This document shows, piece after piece, positions 16,423-25,202 of a stretch of DNA of 39,336 nt (the stretch's first letter is position 1; each line of letters begins with the position of its first letter). The stretch is taken from NCBI GenBank assembly GCA_947474275.1, contig CANJHY010000021.1, positions 1 to 39,336 of the forward strand, read 5' to 3'. The notes below the pieces were generated by a model that saw only the letters and a list, made by a program, of their open reading frames with translations, was not told the origin of the DNA and did no database searches. Made by a program: the position numbers and the translations under genes. The DNA is from PALSA-1004 sp947474275. GTDB lineage: Bacteria > Pseudomonadota > Gammaproteobacteria > Burkholderiales > SG8-41.

Positions 16423-17211
16423 ATGAAATTAGGACGTTTCGATCTGCAGGGCCGCGTCTTCTTCGGCAGCGTCGAAGGCAGCACGGTCGTCGAACTCGAC
16501 GGCTCGCTGTTCGCCGCCTGGCGCACGACCGACAAACGCCATACGTTGTCCTCGCTCAAGGTGCTGCTGCCGTGCGAACCCGCGAATTTTTATTGTGCCG
16601 GCCTCAACTACCTGGCGCACCTCGAATGGGGCAACAAGCGCAAAGGCACCAATACGAAGCCGCCGCAGAAAGCGGACGTCGGTTACCGCTCTAACAACGC
16701 TCTGATCGCAACCGGCGAAACGATAGTGATACCCGCCGACTCGCCCGGCCCGGTGCAATATGAAGGCGAACTTGTCGCCGTCATCGGCAAGCGGGCGCGC
16801 AACCTGTCAGAAGCGGATGCGCTCTCGTGCGTGCTCGGCTATACATTGGGCAACGACGTCAGCGACCGCGGCTGGCAGGCTTCCGACCGCACGCTGTGGC
16901 GCGCGAAGAACTGCGACACCTGGAAACCGATGGGGCCTTTCATCACGACCGGACTCGACCCGATGGCGCTCACCGTTTCAGTCAATATCAACGGCCAACA
17001 GGCGGCCGAGTACACGACCGACAAGATGCTGTTCTCCGCGCAGCACTACATCGCGGAGATTTCGAAATACATGACGTTGTGGCCGGGCGACGTGATCTGG
17101 CTTGGCACGGACAACCCGACCTTGCCTGATTTAAAACATGGGGACGTCTGCGAAATTATCCAGAAGGACATCGGCGTGCTGCGCAACCCGGTGGTGCGCG
17201 CCGGCGCCTGA
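16423..17211 (+). CDS. Fumarylacetoacetate hydrolase (FAH) family protein
   Basis: The protein has 262 residues. The family cleaves C-C bonds of beta-diketo acids or acts as decarboxylase/hydratase in aromatic meta-cleavage pathways, with a divalent metal. Visible features are NFYCAGLNYLAHLEWG (the core entry loop), QYEGELVAVIGK with the acidic metal ligands ExE (about 109-111), LGYTLGNDVSDRGWQ with the Asp ligand (about 145), KNCDTWKPMGPFIT and LWPGDVIWLGT. The LGTDNPT end differs slightly from the common TGTPxGV. ATG 16423 gives the normal family start MKLGRF. It is divergent from the membrane protein and converges with the Bug gene at 17224, leaving only 12 bases. Confidence 0.87.
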   Translation: MKLGRFDLQGRVFFGSVEGSTVVELDGSLFAAWRTTDKRHTLSSLKVLLPCEPANFYCAGLNYLAHLEWGNKRKGTNTKPPQKADVGYRSNNALIATGETIVIPADSPGPVQYEGELVAVIGKRARNLSEADALSCVLGYTLGNDVSDRGWQASDRTLWRAKNCDTWKPMGPFITTGLDPMALTVSVNINGQQAAEYTTDKMLFSAQHYIAEISKYMTLWPGDVIWLGTDNPTLPDLKHGDVCEIIQKDIGVLRNPVVRAGA

Positions 17212-17223
17212 GCGCACGTCCGC

Positions 17224-18183
17224 TCAGAGCTTGAGGTTTTTCGCCTTGACGACCTTCGTCCACTTGGCGAGGTCGCGCTGCAGCACCTGATTGAAGTAAG
17301 CGGCGCCGACTTCCGGCGTATCCAGTCCGTCCAGTTCGAAACGTTCCTTCATCTCGCGCGATTGCAGTGCCGTAGTCAGCGTCGTCTGCCAGCGCGCTAC
17401 GACGGCCGGCGGCAGGCCGCGCGGACCGGAGAGCGCGTACCACGTGATCGTTTCAAACCCGGGCACGCCCGATTCCGAAACCGTCGGTACGTTGGGTAGA
17501 GCGCGGCTGCGTTTCAGGGTCGTGATCGCAATCACTCGCAACCGCCCTGAACTCATCTGCGGCGTGACCAGCGGCGAGCTGCCGTAAATCATCTGGATCT
17601 GCCCGCCCAGCATGTCGGTGAGCGCGGGCCCCGAGCTCTTGTACGGCACGTGCGTCATCTGCGTGCCCGCCATCAGGTCGAAGAGCTCGCCCACCAAATG
17701 CGAAGTGCCACCGGAGCCGGACGAGCCGTACGCGATCTTCCCGGGATTCGCTTTCGCGTAGGTGATCAGCTCCTGCGTCGTCTTTGCCGGCACCGCGGGG
17801 TTCAACGTCAGCAGAAAGCCCGCTTCCCCGAGCATGCTGATCGGCGCGAAGTCCTTCACCGGATCGAACGGTAATTTATACGCGGCCGCAGTCGTTGCGA
17901 TGCTGCCCGAGACGATGCCAAGCGTGTAGCCGTCCGGAATCGCGCGCACCGCCATTTCCATGCCGATCACGCCGCCGGCGCCGCCGCGATTATCGACAAC
18001 GACCGATTGCTTGAAGATTTCTCCGGCCTTTTGCGCCATCACGCGCGCGACGATGTCGGTGCCGCCGCCAGGCGCGAATGGAACTATCAGGCGGATCGGC
18101 TTGTGCGGATAATCGCTCTGCGCCGCTGCGTTGAACGTGGCGGCAACACACAATGCAGCAGCCGCGATGAAAAAAAACTTCAT
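17224..18183 (-). CDS. Bug family periplasmic solute receptor
   Basis: The protein has 319 residues. Its ATG (18181-18183) overlaps the TGA of the upstream SDR gene by one base (TGATG), a sign of translational coupling; the open frame continues upstream only as a shadow of the SDR gene. The signal peptide is MKFFFIAAAALCVAATFNAA, then QSDYPHKPIRLIVPFAPGG, loop APGGGTD, QSVVVDNRGG, PDGYTLG, second loop GSGGTSH, VPYKSSG and LPNVPTVSESGVPGF, ending in KAKNLKL. The PYKSSG variant replaces the usual PYKGxG. It is likely cotranscribed with the SDR at 18959. Confidence 0.91.
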   Translation of the reverse strand: MKFFFIAAAALCVAATFNAAAQSDYPHKPIRLIVPFAPGGGTDIVARVMAQKAGEIFKQSVVVDNRGGAGGVIGMEMAVRAIPDGYTLGIVSGSIATTAAAYKLPFDPVKDFAPISMLGEAGFLLTLNPAVPAKTTQELITYAKANPGKIAYGSSGSGGTSHLVGELFDLMAGTQMTHVPYKSSGPALTDMLGGQIQMIYGSSPLVTPQMSSGRLRVIAITTLKRSRALPNVPTVSESGVPGFETITWYALSGPRGLPPAVVARWQTTLTTALQSREMKERFELDGLDTPEVGAAYFNQVLQRDLAKWTKVVKAKNLKL

Positions 18184-18959
18184 CAGTACATCATCTGCGC
18201 GCCATTGACGTGCAGTGTCTGACCGCTGATAAAGCTGCTGGCGGGACTGCACAGGAAGCGCACGGCAGCGGCGACTTCTTCCGGCTCGCCTTTGCGCCCG
18301 ATCGGTACCGCTTTGCTGGGTGCCGGACGTTCGGTGATTTCTTCGCCGGCAGCCGCGGTATTCATCTGCCCGGGCGATACGCAGTTTACGCGGATGTTGT
18401 ATTGCGCGAGATCGAGCGCCAGCGCGCGCGTCATGCCGACGAGGCCGTGCTTGACGACCGAGCCGTGCACGCGGTTCTTCGCGCCTGACAATGCCATCAT
18501 GCCGCCCAGCGTGACGATGGCGCCGCCGCCGGCCTTGATCATGTGCGGCAGGCAGGCCTTGGCGAGGTGAAACGAGCCGTCGAGCGTGATGCCGAGTATG
18601 CCTTTCCATTCGTCGAAGCTCATGTCGGCGAACGGCGTCTGCTTGCGCACCGATGCGTTGATGACCAGCATGTCTAGGCGCCCGAACTTCTTGACGGTGG
18701 CTTCGACCATTGCATTGACTGCTTTCGCATCCGCGACGTCGGCGACGAACGTTTCGGCCTGTCCACCCGCGGCATTTATTTCTTTGACGATCTTCTCGCC
18801 GGCCTCGCGCGAGACGCGCGAATTGACCGCGACCGACGCGCCGCCTGCGGCCAGCGCCAGCGCGATCGAGCGCCCGATGTTGCGCGTCGCTCCGGTGACC
18901 AGCGCGACCTTGCCTTTGAATTCGTTGCCCTGCTGCAAAGCAGCGTCCTGAATTGCCAT
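18183..18959 (-). CDS. SDR-fold protein lacking the usual catalytic Ser and Tyr
   Basis: The 258-residue protein has a Rossmann fold of classical SDR length: TGATRNIG (22-29) for NAD(P), VADVAD around 75, INASV (100-104) for the NAG block, and C-terminal VNCVSPGQMNT and GQTLHVNGAQ. The active site is atypical. The Ser position reads LGGMM (151-155), and the YxxxK motif reads HGSVVK (165-170): Lys170 is present, but residue 166 is Gly instead of Tyr, with His at 165. Dehydrogenase activity by the classical mechanism is therefore doubtful; related SDR groups with His before this position exist. AGGAGG lies before ATG 18959. It is coupled to the Bug gene at 18183, so it may bind or transform the same compound. 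Confidence 0.85.
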   Translation of the reverse strand: MAIQDAALQQGNEFKGKVALVTGATRNIGRSIALALAAGGASVAVNSRVSREAGEKIVKEINAAGGQAETFVADVADAKAVNAMVEATVKKFGRLDMLVINASVRKQTPFADMSFDEWKGILGITLDGSFHLAKACLPHMIKAGGGAIVTLGGMMALSGAKNRVHGSVVKHGLVGMTRALALDLAQYNIRVNCVSPGQMNTAAAGEEITERPAPSKAVPIGRKGEPEEVAAAVRFLCSPASSFISGQTLHVNGAQMMY

Positions 18960-19067
18960 GTGTTTCCTCCTGATAAAATTCTGTCGTTTTCGACGAAGCG
19001 CGCAGTCTACAGCGAACTTCACGCCTCTGCCACGCGCAAAACAGGCCCGCTCAATCGATGCGCGCGC

Positions 19068-19373
19068 CCCGGGCTCAATCACAAGACGCGGGCGATGTTG
19101 TCGCTGGCAATGACCGCGGCGCAAGGGTGGGCCCCGGCTGTCAAAATGCATACCAAGACGTGTCTGCGCGCCGGCCGCATCAAAAAAGAGATTGGTGAAA
19201 TATTGCCGCACGCATATTGCTACGCGGGAGTCTACGCATCCCTCAGCAGTTTCATGATTGCCAAGGAGGCATTTGCCGAAGTGGCTGGCGCAAAGGCACG
19301 CGGCAACCAAGGCGTCCCGGCAAGCGCGCGGTCGCCACCCGGGAGTCGGGCAGATGACGTCTGTTGCTCCTGA
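19068..19373 (+). pseudogene. Carboxymuconolactone decarboxylase family remnant
   Basis: In one open frame the translation PGLNHKTRAMLSLAM, a segment with KMHTKTCLRAG, KKEIGEILPHAYCYAG and SFMIAKEAFAEV matches the core of CMD/AhpD-fold proteins (as in PcaC), where the His block, the G-x-x-x-x-EI block and the HxxxYxG block form the active site. Family members normally have 100 to 130 residues with an extra N-terminal helix; here the frame upstream of 19068 is only the antisense of the SDR ribosome site, and no start codon with a ribosome site is seen. The tail after about 19295 is not CMD-like. It is best read as a decayed gene occupying the gap between two minus-strand operons. Confidence 0.58.
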
Positions 19374-19402
19374 ATTTTCCTTGCGGGACGGGAGCGATGC
19401 GA

Positions 19403-20251
19403 TCAGGATGCCGCAGCAAACAACTTTGCCTTGAGCGCAACCTGTTCGTCACGCGCCCGGTTGTAGCGCGCGATCGCATCCTGGCGAAACGGCTCAACGA
19501 CCGGGTCGAAATCCGCGCTTAAGCGGGGTTCGTGGTCAAAATGATTGTAGCGGTCGATTCCGCGCACGAGCATTGCGGTATGGCGCACGGTACCCGTGCA
19601 CTGCACCGACGTCGGTATATAGCTGATGCCAAGCCCGATCCGTCGCCGCGCCGAATGATTCGGCTCTGAAAAATGCACCAGCCGTGTATGGTGGAGCGAC
19701 ATTTCGCCGGGCTGCAGCGAAATGCTTTTTACTACCGTGGCGTCGACGGGCTCGACGATATGCTGGCCTTTCGAAAGAAGGCTCCCGCTGCCAGGCTGCT
19801 CACCGTGCCTGAGTTGGCCCAACTTGTGGCTGCCGGGCACGTATTTAACATTGCCGTTCTCTTCGACGCTGTCCGTCAACGCGATCCATGCCGTAATCTG
19901 CACCGCGGGATCGAGCGGGAAATAAGTTGAGTCCTGGTGCCAGCCGACAAACGACGAATCGTGCGCGTCCTTGATCCAGAGCGTGAGGTTGTAGAGCAGA
20001 ATATCGGGACCGATGATGTCTTCGACGGCGTTCAGCACGGCCGCATGATTGACCAGATCGTCGACCCACTTAAGCGCGAGATGCGGCTTGGTGCGCAGGA
20101 CCTTGCGAAATGCGGGCCCATGGGATGCCTCTCCCTTCTCGATCTCCAGATAGCATTTGCGGGCCAATTCTGCGGGCAGCACCCTGATGGGATAGGTCGC
20201 CCCTTCGTCTTCGTATTGCCTGACCTGCGCGGAGGTTAGTAGTTTCGGCAT
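19403..20251 (-). CDS. Phytanoyl-CoA dioxygenase (PhyH) family protein
   Basis: The protein has 282 residues from ATG 20251, where GAGGG lies five bases upstream; an ATG at 20263 overlapping the preceding TGA (ATGA) would add four residues. It is an Fe(II)/2-oxoglutarate oxygenase of the PhyH group. VGWHQDSTYFPLDP gives the HxD iron ligands (about 107-109), followed by ITAWIALTDSVEENGNV and VPGSHKLGQL, then SLHHTRLVHFSEPN with the distal His, and RRRIGLGISYIPT with the Arg that would bind 2-oxoglutarate. All expected ligands are present, so it should be active. It is the last gene of the GntR operon. The family hydroxylates many substrates, so its target is open. Confidence 0.88.
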   Translation of the reverse strand: MPKLLTSAQVRQYEDEGATYPIRVLPAELARKCYLEIEKGEASHGPAFRKVLRTKPHLALKWVDDLVNHAAVLNAVEDIIGPDILLYNLTLWIKDAHDSSFVGWHQDSTYFPLDPAVQITAWIALTDSVEENGNVKYVPGSHKLGQLRHGEQPGSGSLLSKGQHIVEPVDATVVKSISLQPGEMSLHHTRLVHFSEPNHSARRRIGLGISYIPTSVQCTGTVRHTAMLVRGIDRYNHFDHEPRLSADFDPVVEPFRQDAIARYNRARDEQVALKAKLFAAAS

Positions 20252-20259
20252 CGGTTCCC

Positions 20260-21267
20260 TCATTCTTCAATCCTGATATTTGCCCGGCGAATCACATCCG
20301 CCCACTTCCGGGCTTCGGCGCGTGCATATCGCGTTAATTCCGCGGGAGTACTGCCGAACGGATCAACGCCCAGCGCGACAAACCGCTCCTTGATATCCTG
20401 ATCGTCGCGCAGAATTTTTACCGTGGCCGTGCTCAAGGTCGAGATGACCGCAGCTGGCGTAGTCGCTGGCGCCAGCAAACCAAACCAGGAGAGCGATTCG
20501 TACCCTGGCAACCCGGCCTCGGCAAACGTCGGCACGTCGGGCAGCAACTGCGTGCGTTTCGCGTCGGCCACTGCGAGCGCCCTGAGCTTTCCCGACCTGA
20601 TCGGCCCTATGGCCGGCGGCAAATCGTTGATCATCATCTGCACTTCGCCCGCCATGAGCGCGAACCCCGCCGGTCCGCCGCCTTTATAGGGCACATGAAC
20701 GACTTGCGGGATACCGGCGACAATTTTGAATAATTCTGCCGACAGGTGAACCGAGGTGCCGTTGCCCGACGAAGCAATGGAGAGCTTTCCCGGATTGGCT
20801 TTGGCGTAATCAATGAGGTCCTTCAGCGTCGCCACCGACAGGCTGGGCGTAACCATGAGCACGAACGGCCCTTTGGCCAGCAGCGTAATCGGCGCAAAGT
20901 CGCGGGAAATATCGTAGTTGAGCTTGTGGTACAGGCTTTCATTGATCGCCAGCGTGCTCGTCGTGCCAACCACCAGCGTATAACCGTCAGGCACCGCCTT
21001 GGCGGCGATTTCCGTACCGATCGTCCCGCCGGCGCCGGCCCGGTTGTCGACAATGATTTGCTGTCCGAGCTTTTGCGAAAGTTTCTGGCCTACGACGCGC
21101 GCCAGCACGTCGGTAGATCCGCCCGCCGCAAACGGTACGATCAGGCGTATCGGCTTGTAAGGATAGGCAGTCTGCGCCAGCGACGAAACCGAATTGACGC
21201 CAAGCACGAAGATAACCGCAGCCAGGATCGCACGCTGCATAATTGCTTTGTTTATCGAAATCGTCAT
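20260..21267 (-). CDS. Bug family periplasmic solute receptor
   Basis: The protein has 335 residues from ATG 21267, just after GGGGATGGAGAT; an internal ATG at 21240 would give a shorter, more usual signal peptide. Sequence: a hydrophobic signal ending near SSLAQ, AYPYKPIRLIVPFAAGG, loop AAGGSTD, QQIIVDNRAG, PDGYTLV, second loop GNGTSVH, VPYKGGG and LPDVPTFAEAGLPGY. Its stop overlaps a possible start of the PhyH gene, so the two are coupled. It is the second of two consecutive Bug genes in the GntR operon. Identity to the neighbour at 21377 looks clearly below that of a recent duplication. Confidence 0.91.
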   Translation of the reverse strand: MTISINKAIMQRAILAAVIFVLGVNSVSSLAQTAYPYKPIRLIVPFAAGGSTDVLARVVGQKLSQKLGQQIIVDNRAGAGGTIGTEIAAKAVPDGYTLVVGTTSTLAINESLYHKLNYDISRDFAPITLLAKGPFVLMVTPSLSVATLKDLIDYAKANPGKLSIASSGNGTSVHLSAELFKIVAGIPQVVHVPYKGGGPAGFALMAGEVQMMINDLPPAIGPIRSGKLRALAVADAKRTQLLPDVPTFAEAGLPGYESLSWFGLLAPATTPAAVISTLSTATVKILRDDQDIKERFVALGVDPFGSTPAELTRYARAEARKWADVIRRANIRIEE

Positions 21268-21376
21268 ATCTCCATCCCCAGCGCATGTGAAGCGCGATGG
21301 CGGTCGCGCGCTTTTCGGCAACCTGAACCACCGACATAGTCCCCGCTTTTCCGTTGGCAGCGGTTCAGCATGATCG

Positions 21377-22348
21377 CTACGAGTCCGGGCGAATATTGGC
21401 AGACTTGATCACCCTGCTCCAGCGCGCAATGTCCGCCTTGATGAATGCGTCAAACTCCTGCGGCGTATTCTTGCCGAAGGCCTGCCCATCGCTTGCGAAG
21501 CGTTCCTGCACGTCGGGCAGCCTGATAATGCGATTGACTTCGGCATTGAGCCGGTCGACGATGGCCCGCGGTGAGCCGGCAGGGGCCAGCAAACCAATCC
21601 AGTTCACGGCGACGAACTGGGGCAGACCGGATTCAATCACGGTCGGCAATTCGGGCATGCGCGGGTCACGTTTCTGCGATCCGATGGCGAGCGCCTTGAG
21701 CCGCTTGTCGCGGATATATCCTATCGTCGCGGTCATGTCCGAAAACATCAGATTTACCTGCCCGCCAAGCAGGTCCGTCAGCGCCGGCCCGGTACCCTTG
21801 TATGGGACATGCAATACCTTGATATCGGCCATCATGCCGAGCATTTCGGTCGCCAAATGTCCCGGACTGCCGACGCCGGCGGAAGCGAAAGTGATTTTTC
21901 CGGGGCGCGCCTTCGCGAACTCTACAAGTTCACTCAGGCGCCCCGGCGCCATCGATGGGTGCGCAACCAATACATAATAAACCGGCGCCGCCAGCGCTAC
22001 GCCAACGACGTCCCTCGTCGGATTGAACGCAATGTCTTGATACAGAGACGGGTTGATGGTGATCGGCCCGGCCGACGCCATGTAAAGCGTGTAACCATCA
22101 GGCACTGCACGCGCCACAATCTGTGAAGCTATGTTGCCGTTTGCGCCGGCACGATTGTCGATGAGCACTTGCTGGCCCCATTGCTCGGTCAACTTTTGGC
22201 CGACCACGCGGGCCACGATATCGCCGCCGCCGCCGGGTGGAAATGGCACAACCATGCGAATCGGCTTGGCAGGATATGGCTGGCCCAGACAAGCCGCGCA
22301 TGACAGTGCGGCGGCGAGTAAGGCCGTTATGCGCAGTAAAGTCGTCAA
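21377..22348 (-). CDS. Bug family periplasmic solute receptor (TTG start)
   Basis: The protein has 323 residues. The start is TTG at 22346-22348, supported by GGAGG eight bases upstream and by a well-formed signal peptide (MTTLLRITALLAAALSCAAC) that begins there; no ATG fits. The mature protein shows PYPAKPIRMVVPFPPGG, loop PPGGGGD, QQVLIDNRAG, PDGYTLY, second loop GVGSPGH, VPYKGTG and a variant LPTVIESGLPQF. It begins 15 bases after the SDR at 22364 and is the third Bug-linked step in the GntR operon. Confidence 0.91.
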   Translation of the reverse strand: MTTLLRITALLAAALSCAACLGQPYPAKPIRMVVPFPPGGGGDIVARVVGQKLTEQWGQQVLIDNRAGANGNIASQIVARAVPDGYTLYMASAGPITINPSLYQDIAFNPTRDVVGVALAAPVYYVLVAHPSMAPGRLSELVEFAKARPGKITFASAGVGSPGHLATEMLGMMADIKVLHVPYKGTGPALTDLLGGQVNLMFSDMTATIGYIRDKRLKALAIGSQKRDPRMPELPTVIESGLPQFVAVNWIGLLAPAGSPRAIVDRLNAEVNRIIRLPDVQERFASDGQAFGKNTPQEFDAFIKADIARWSRVIKSANIRPDS

Positions 22349-22363
22349 ACTGTCGTCCTCCGG

Positions 22364-23137
22364 CTAGTGGATGGTGTAGCCGCCGTCGATGCAGATGTCC
22401 TCGCCCTGCAGAAACGTCGCTTTGGTGGTCGCCAGATACAGGGCGAGGTCCGCTATTTCTGCCGGCTCGCCGAAACGGCCCGCCGGCATGTAACTATCGA
22501 TGCGCCGCTGCGCGTCTGCGGGGTCCTCCTGCATGCGGTCGAGAACGGGCTGGGTCTTGACCGGCCCCGGACTGATTGAATTGACCACGATACCTTCCTT
22601 CCCGAGCTCGAGCGCCATCGACTTGGTCAGATGAATCAGCGCGGCTTTCGTCAGTCCGTAGAGCGCGCGCTTTTCGAAGGTCACCCGCCCAAGTTGACTG
22701 GCTATATTGATGATGCGACCGCCGCCTTGTCCGCGCATGACGGGCAGGACGGCCTGGCTTGCAAAAAAAGGGGCTGCGAGGTTGACCGCAACGGATTTCT
22801 CGAAGTCGGCGCGCGAGAAATCGCCAAACTTCTGGTACGAACGTATGCCGGCGTTGTTGACGAGGACGTCGATCCTGCCGAATCTTTTGCGCCCTTCTTC
22901 GACCATTCTTTCCGCAGCGCCGGGTTCGGCGAGATCGAAAACACCGTATTCGATGCGTCCCGCGCCCGGGTACTTCATGCATTCCTGCCGCGCCAGTTCG
23001 AGCTGGGCTGTGGTCCCCTCGGCGACCAGAAACACCGACGCGCCAGCCTCGGCAAACCGCTTTGCGATGGCATTGCCTATCCCGTTGGGAGTTGACGCGC
23101 CGGTTACGATACTGACCAAATCTTTCATTGAGCTCAT
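22364..23137 (-). CDS. Short-chain dehydrogenase/reductase
   Basis: The 257-residue protein is a classical SDR with all catalytic parts: TGASTPNGIGNAIA for the cofactor, VNNAGIRSY, INIASQLG with the catalytic Ser, YGLTK with Tyr and Lys, NSISPGPVKT, and GEDICIDGGYTIH at the C terminus. The Gly-rich loop is longer than normal (TGASTPNGIG), as in some NADPH-using or enoyl-reductase-like members. ATG 23137 is used; the longer frame to 23302 overlaps the TauD gene and is not SDR-like. It lies 38 bases after TauD and 15 before a Bug gene. In the operon it could oxidise an alcohol produced by one of the two dioxygenases; this is inference. Confidence 0.9.
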   Translation of the reverse strand: MSSMKDLVSIVTGASTPNGIGNAIAKRFAEAGASVFLVAEGTTAQLELARQECMKYPGAGRIEYGVFDLAEPGAAERMVEEGRKRFGRIDVLVNNAGIRSYQKFGDFSRADFEKSVAVNLAAPFFASQAVLPVMRGQGGGRIINIASQLGRVTFEKRALYGLTKAALIHLTKSMALELGKEGIVVNSISPGPVKTQPVLDRMQEDPADAQRRIDSYMPAGRFGEPAEIADLALYLATTKATFLQGEDICIDGGYTIH

Positions 23138-23175
23138 GTGATATCCAGTTGCGCCTTTGCAAAAGACGAAGGTTG

Positions 23176-24075
23176 TTAGAAGGGTACAGCGCCTTTCAGG
23201 GTAATCCGGTGCATCAAACGGCGCTGGGGCAATGCATAATCCATGACCGCGAGGTGCAAAGCGGAACAGTTGTCCCACATCAGCAGATCGCCTTTGCGCC
23301 ATTTATGCCGGTAAGTAAACTCCGGCCGCGTGCAATGCGCGTAAAGCTCCTCGAGCAACGGCAGGCTCCCGCTGTCGGGCATGCCTTCGATCCCGTCAGT
23401 ACACAACGGATTGATGTAAATGCACTTGCGGCCGGTCACCGGATGCGTGCGGACGATCGGGTGCGCGATATCGGCAAAATTCTTTTTTTGCTCATCGCTG
23501 TACTGAAGCCTGGACGCCGACTTCTCTTTGTCGCTTTCATAACCACCCTTGGTCATCCTATGGACCGCCCGCAGACCTGCCAGTTTGCTTTTCAATTCCG
23601 GCGACAGCGCGTCGTAGGCCGCGAATGTGCTCGTAAAAATAGTGTCTCCGAGCACCTCGCCCGTATCGCCATACGGGATTTCCAGCGCATACAACGTGGA
23701 ACCGGCCACGGGTTCTTTCAGATAAGAGAGATCGGTGTGCCAGACGGCAACGCGGCCCGCATCGGCAAGACCGATCGTCCTGCCGTTTTCCATGATATTG
23801 GAGAGCATCAGGACTTCGGGATGTTCCGGCAGCACGTATTGCTTCAAATGATGCAGTTGCAAATCGCCGAAACGCCGGGTAAACCGGATTTGCTGCTCAG
23901 GGGAAATCGCCTGGCCGCGAATGATCAGCAGCGAATATCGGTAATACGCATCCCGGATCTTGCGGAAACTGTCGTCGTCGAGGTCTCCGGACAAGTCGAC
24001 GCCGGTGATTTCTGCGCCAATCGGCGCCTCGTTGGGTCGCACGGACACCGGTTGCTTGGCAACTGCTGTCGTCAT
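23176..24075 (-). CDS. TauD/TfdA family Fe(II)/2-oxoglutarate dioxygenase
   Basis: The protein has 299 residues. ATG 24075 follows GAGGAGACGATAA. It has the N-terminal block PIGAEITGVDLSGDLDD, HHLKQYVLPEHPEV, the iron ligands in VAVWHTDLSYL (HxD, about 112-114), a TIFTSTFAAYDALSPELKSKL block, and the distal HRITLKG with Arg before it (RRLMHRITLKG) for iron and 2-oxoglutarate. WDNCSALHLAVMDY fits the family's W-D-N-R-x-x-H stretch but has Cys for Arg. Members hydroxylate taurine, alkyl sulfates, 2,4-D and similar acids, releasing the acid after C-S or C-O cleavage. Placed between a Bug receptor and an SDR in the GntR operon, it may start degradation of an imported ether- or sulfonate-like acid. 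Confidence 0.89.
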   Translation of the reverse strand: MTTAVAKQPVSVRPNEAPIGAEITGVDLSGDLDDDSFRKIRDAYYRYSLLIIRGQAISPEQQIRFTRRFGDLQLHHLKQYVLPEHPEVLMLSNIMENGRTIGLADAGRVAVWHTDLSYLKEPVAGSTLYALEIPYGDTGEVLGDTIFTSTFAAYDALSPELKSKLAGLRAVHRMTKGGYESDKEKSASRLQYSDEQKKNFADIAHPIVRTHPVTGRKCIYINPLCTDGIEGMPDSGSLPLLEELYAHCTRPEFTYRHKWRKGDLLMWDNCSALHLAVMDYALPQRRLMHRITLKGAVPF

Positions 24076-24142
24076 TTATCGTCTCCTCTCAATTGGCGCA
24101 AACGATCCATTAACTTGGATGCACGACTGGCAGCCGGCCTCT

Positions 24143-25120
24143 TCACTGTGCCTTGATGCCGTTGGCGCGGACCAGTTTCCCCCACCTGGCGGTCTCGCTC
24201 TGGACGTAAGCCGCAAATGCTTCCGGCGTGCTCGATACGGGAATGATGCCAAGCTCGGTCAGGCGCTTGCGCACGTCTTCCATTTGCAGAATGGCCACGG
24301 TTTCCGTATTTAGCCGCTTGATGATATCGCCAGAGGTGCCGGTCGGCGCAAATAATCCGTACCACGCCACCGACTCGTAACCTTTCACTCCACCCTCTGC
24401 AATCGTTGGCACATCAGGCAGCAGTTCGAAGCGCTTTCCGGAAGTGACTCCCAAGGCACGCAGCCGGCCGGTCTTGATCGGCCCGATCGCCGTGGCCATC
24501 GTCGAAAATCCCAGGTCCACATTGCCGGCGATGAGGTCAATGATCGCGGGCCCGCCACCCTTATAGGGCACATGTACCATCCGCGTCCCGGTCATGCTCA
24601 TGAAAAGCTCGGTCGCCATGTGATCCGACGCGCCCATGCCGCCGGTCGCGAAATTGAGCTTGTCCGGCTGCGCTTTTGCAAGCGCAATCAATTCCCTGAC
24701 GTTTTTTGCAGGTATCGAAGGGTGCACGTTTAGCACGTTCACGGGAAGCCCGGCCGGCGTGATGGGCGCGAGATCCCTGACCGGGTCGAACGGCAGCTTG
24801 TCGTACATGTGCTGATTGATACAAACCTGCCCGACGGTCCCCATGTAGATCGTATAACCGTCAGGCGGCGACTTGACGACCAGTTCCGTCGCGATGTTGC
24901 CGCCGCCGCCGGCGCGATTGTCGACCAGCACCTGCTGGCCCAGACGAGCCGTCAGTATCTGCGCCACGACACGCGCCGTAATATCCGCTCCGCCGCCCGG
25001 CGCATACGGGACGATCATTTTCACCGGCTTCGCGGGCCACGACTGGCACCAGGCGCCGGCCGGGCACAGCGCCGTCAACAACAGCGCGAACATGACCCTG
25101 TAACGCAGCATTACCTTCAT
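24143..25120 (-). CDS. Bug family periplasmic solute receptor
   Basis: The protein has 325 residues. ATG 25120 is preceded by AGAGG at six bases. The signal peptide ends near AGAWCQ, then SWPAKPVKMIVPYAPGG, loop APGGGAD (Ala for the usual Thr or Ser), QQVLVDNRAG, PDGYTIY, second loop GMGASDH, VPYKGGG and LPDVPTIAEGGVKGY. The protein has SDH in the second loop, placing an extra acid in the ligand site that could select for a ligand with a positive group. It is the first structural gene after the GntR regulator (82-base gap) and so the most likely primary receptor for that operon. Confidence 0.92.
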   Translation of the reverse strand: MKVMLRYRVMFALLLTALCPAGAWCQSWPAKPVKMIVPYAPGGGADITARVVAQILTARLGQQVLVDNRAGGGGNIATELVVKSPPDGYTIYMGTVGQVCINQHMYDKLPFDPVRDLAPITPAGLPVNVLNVHPSIPAKNVRELIALAKAQPDKLNFATGGMGASDHMATELFMSMTGTRMVHVPYKGGGPAIIDLIAGNVDLGFSTMATAIGPIKTGRLRALGVTSGKRFELLPDVPTIAEGGVKGYESVAWYGLFAPTGTSGDIIKRLNTETVAILQMEDVRKRLTELGIIPVSSTPEAFAAYVQSETARWGKLVRANGIKAQ

Positions 25121-25202
25121 CAGGAACCTCTCAATTCAAACCGGGATTGATCAAGCAACATTCGGCAAGGCCGCATCTGGCATATTCTCCGCAGCACTGC
25201 CG

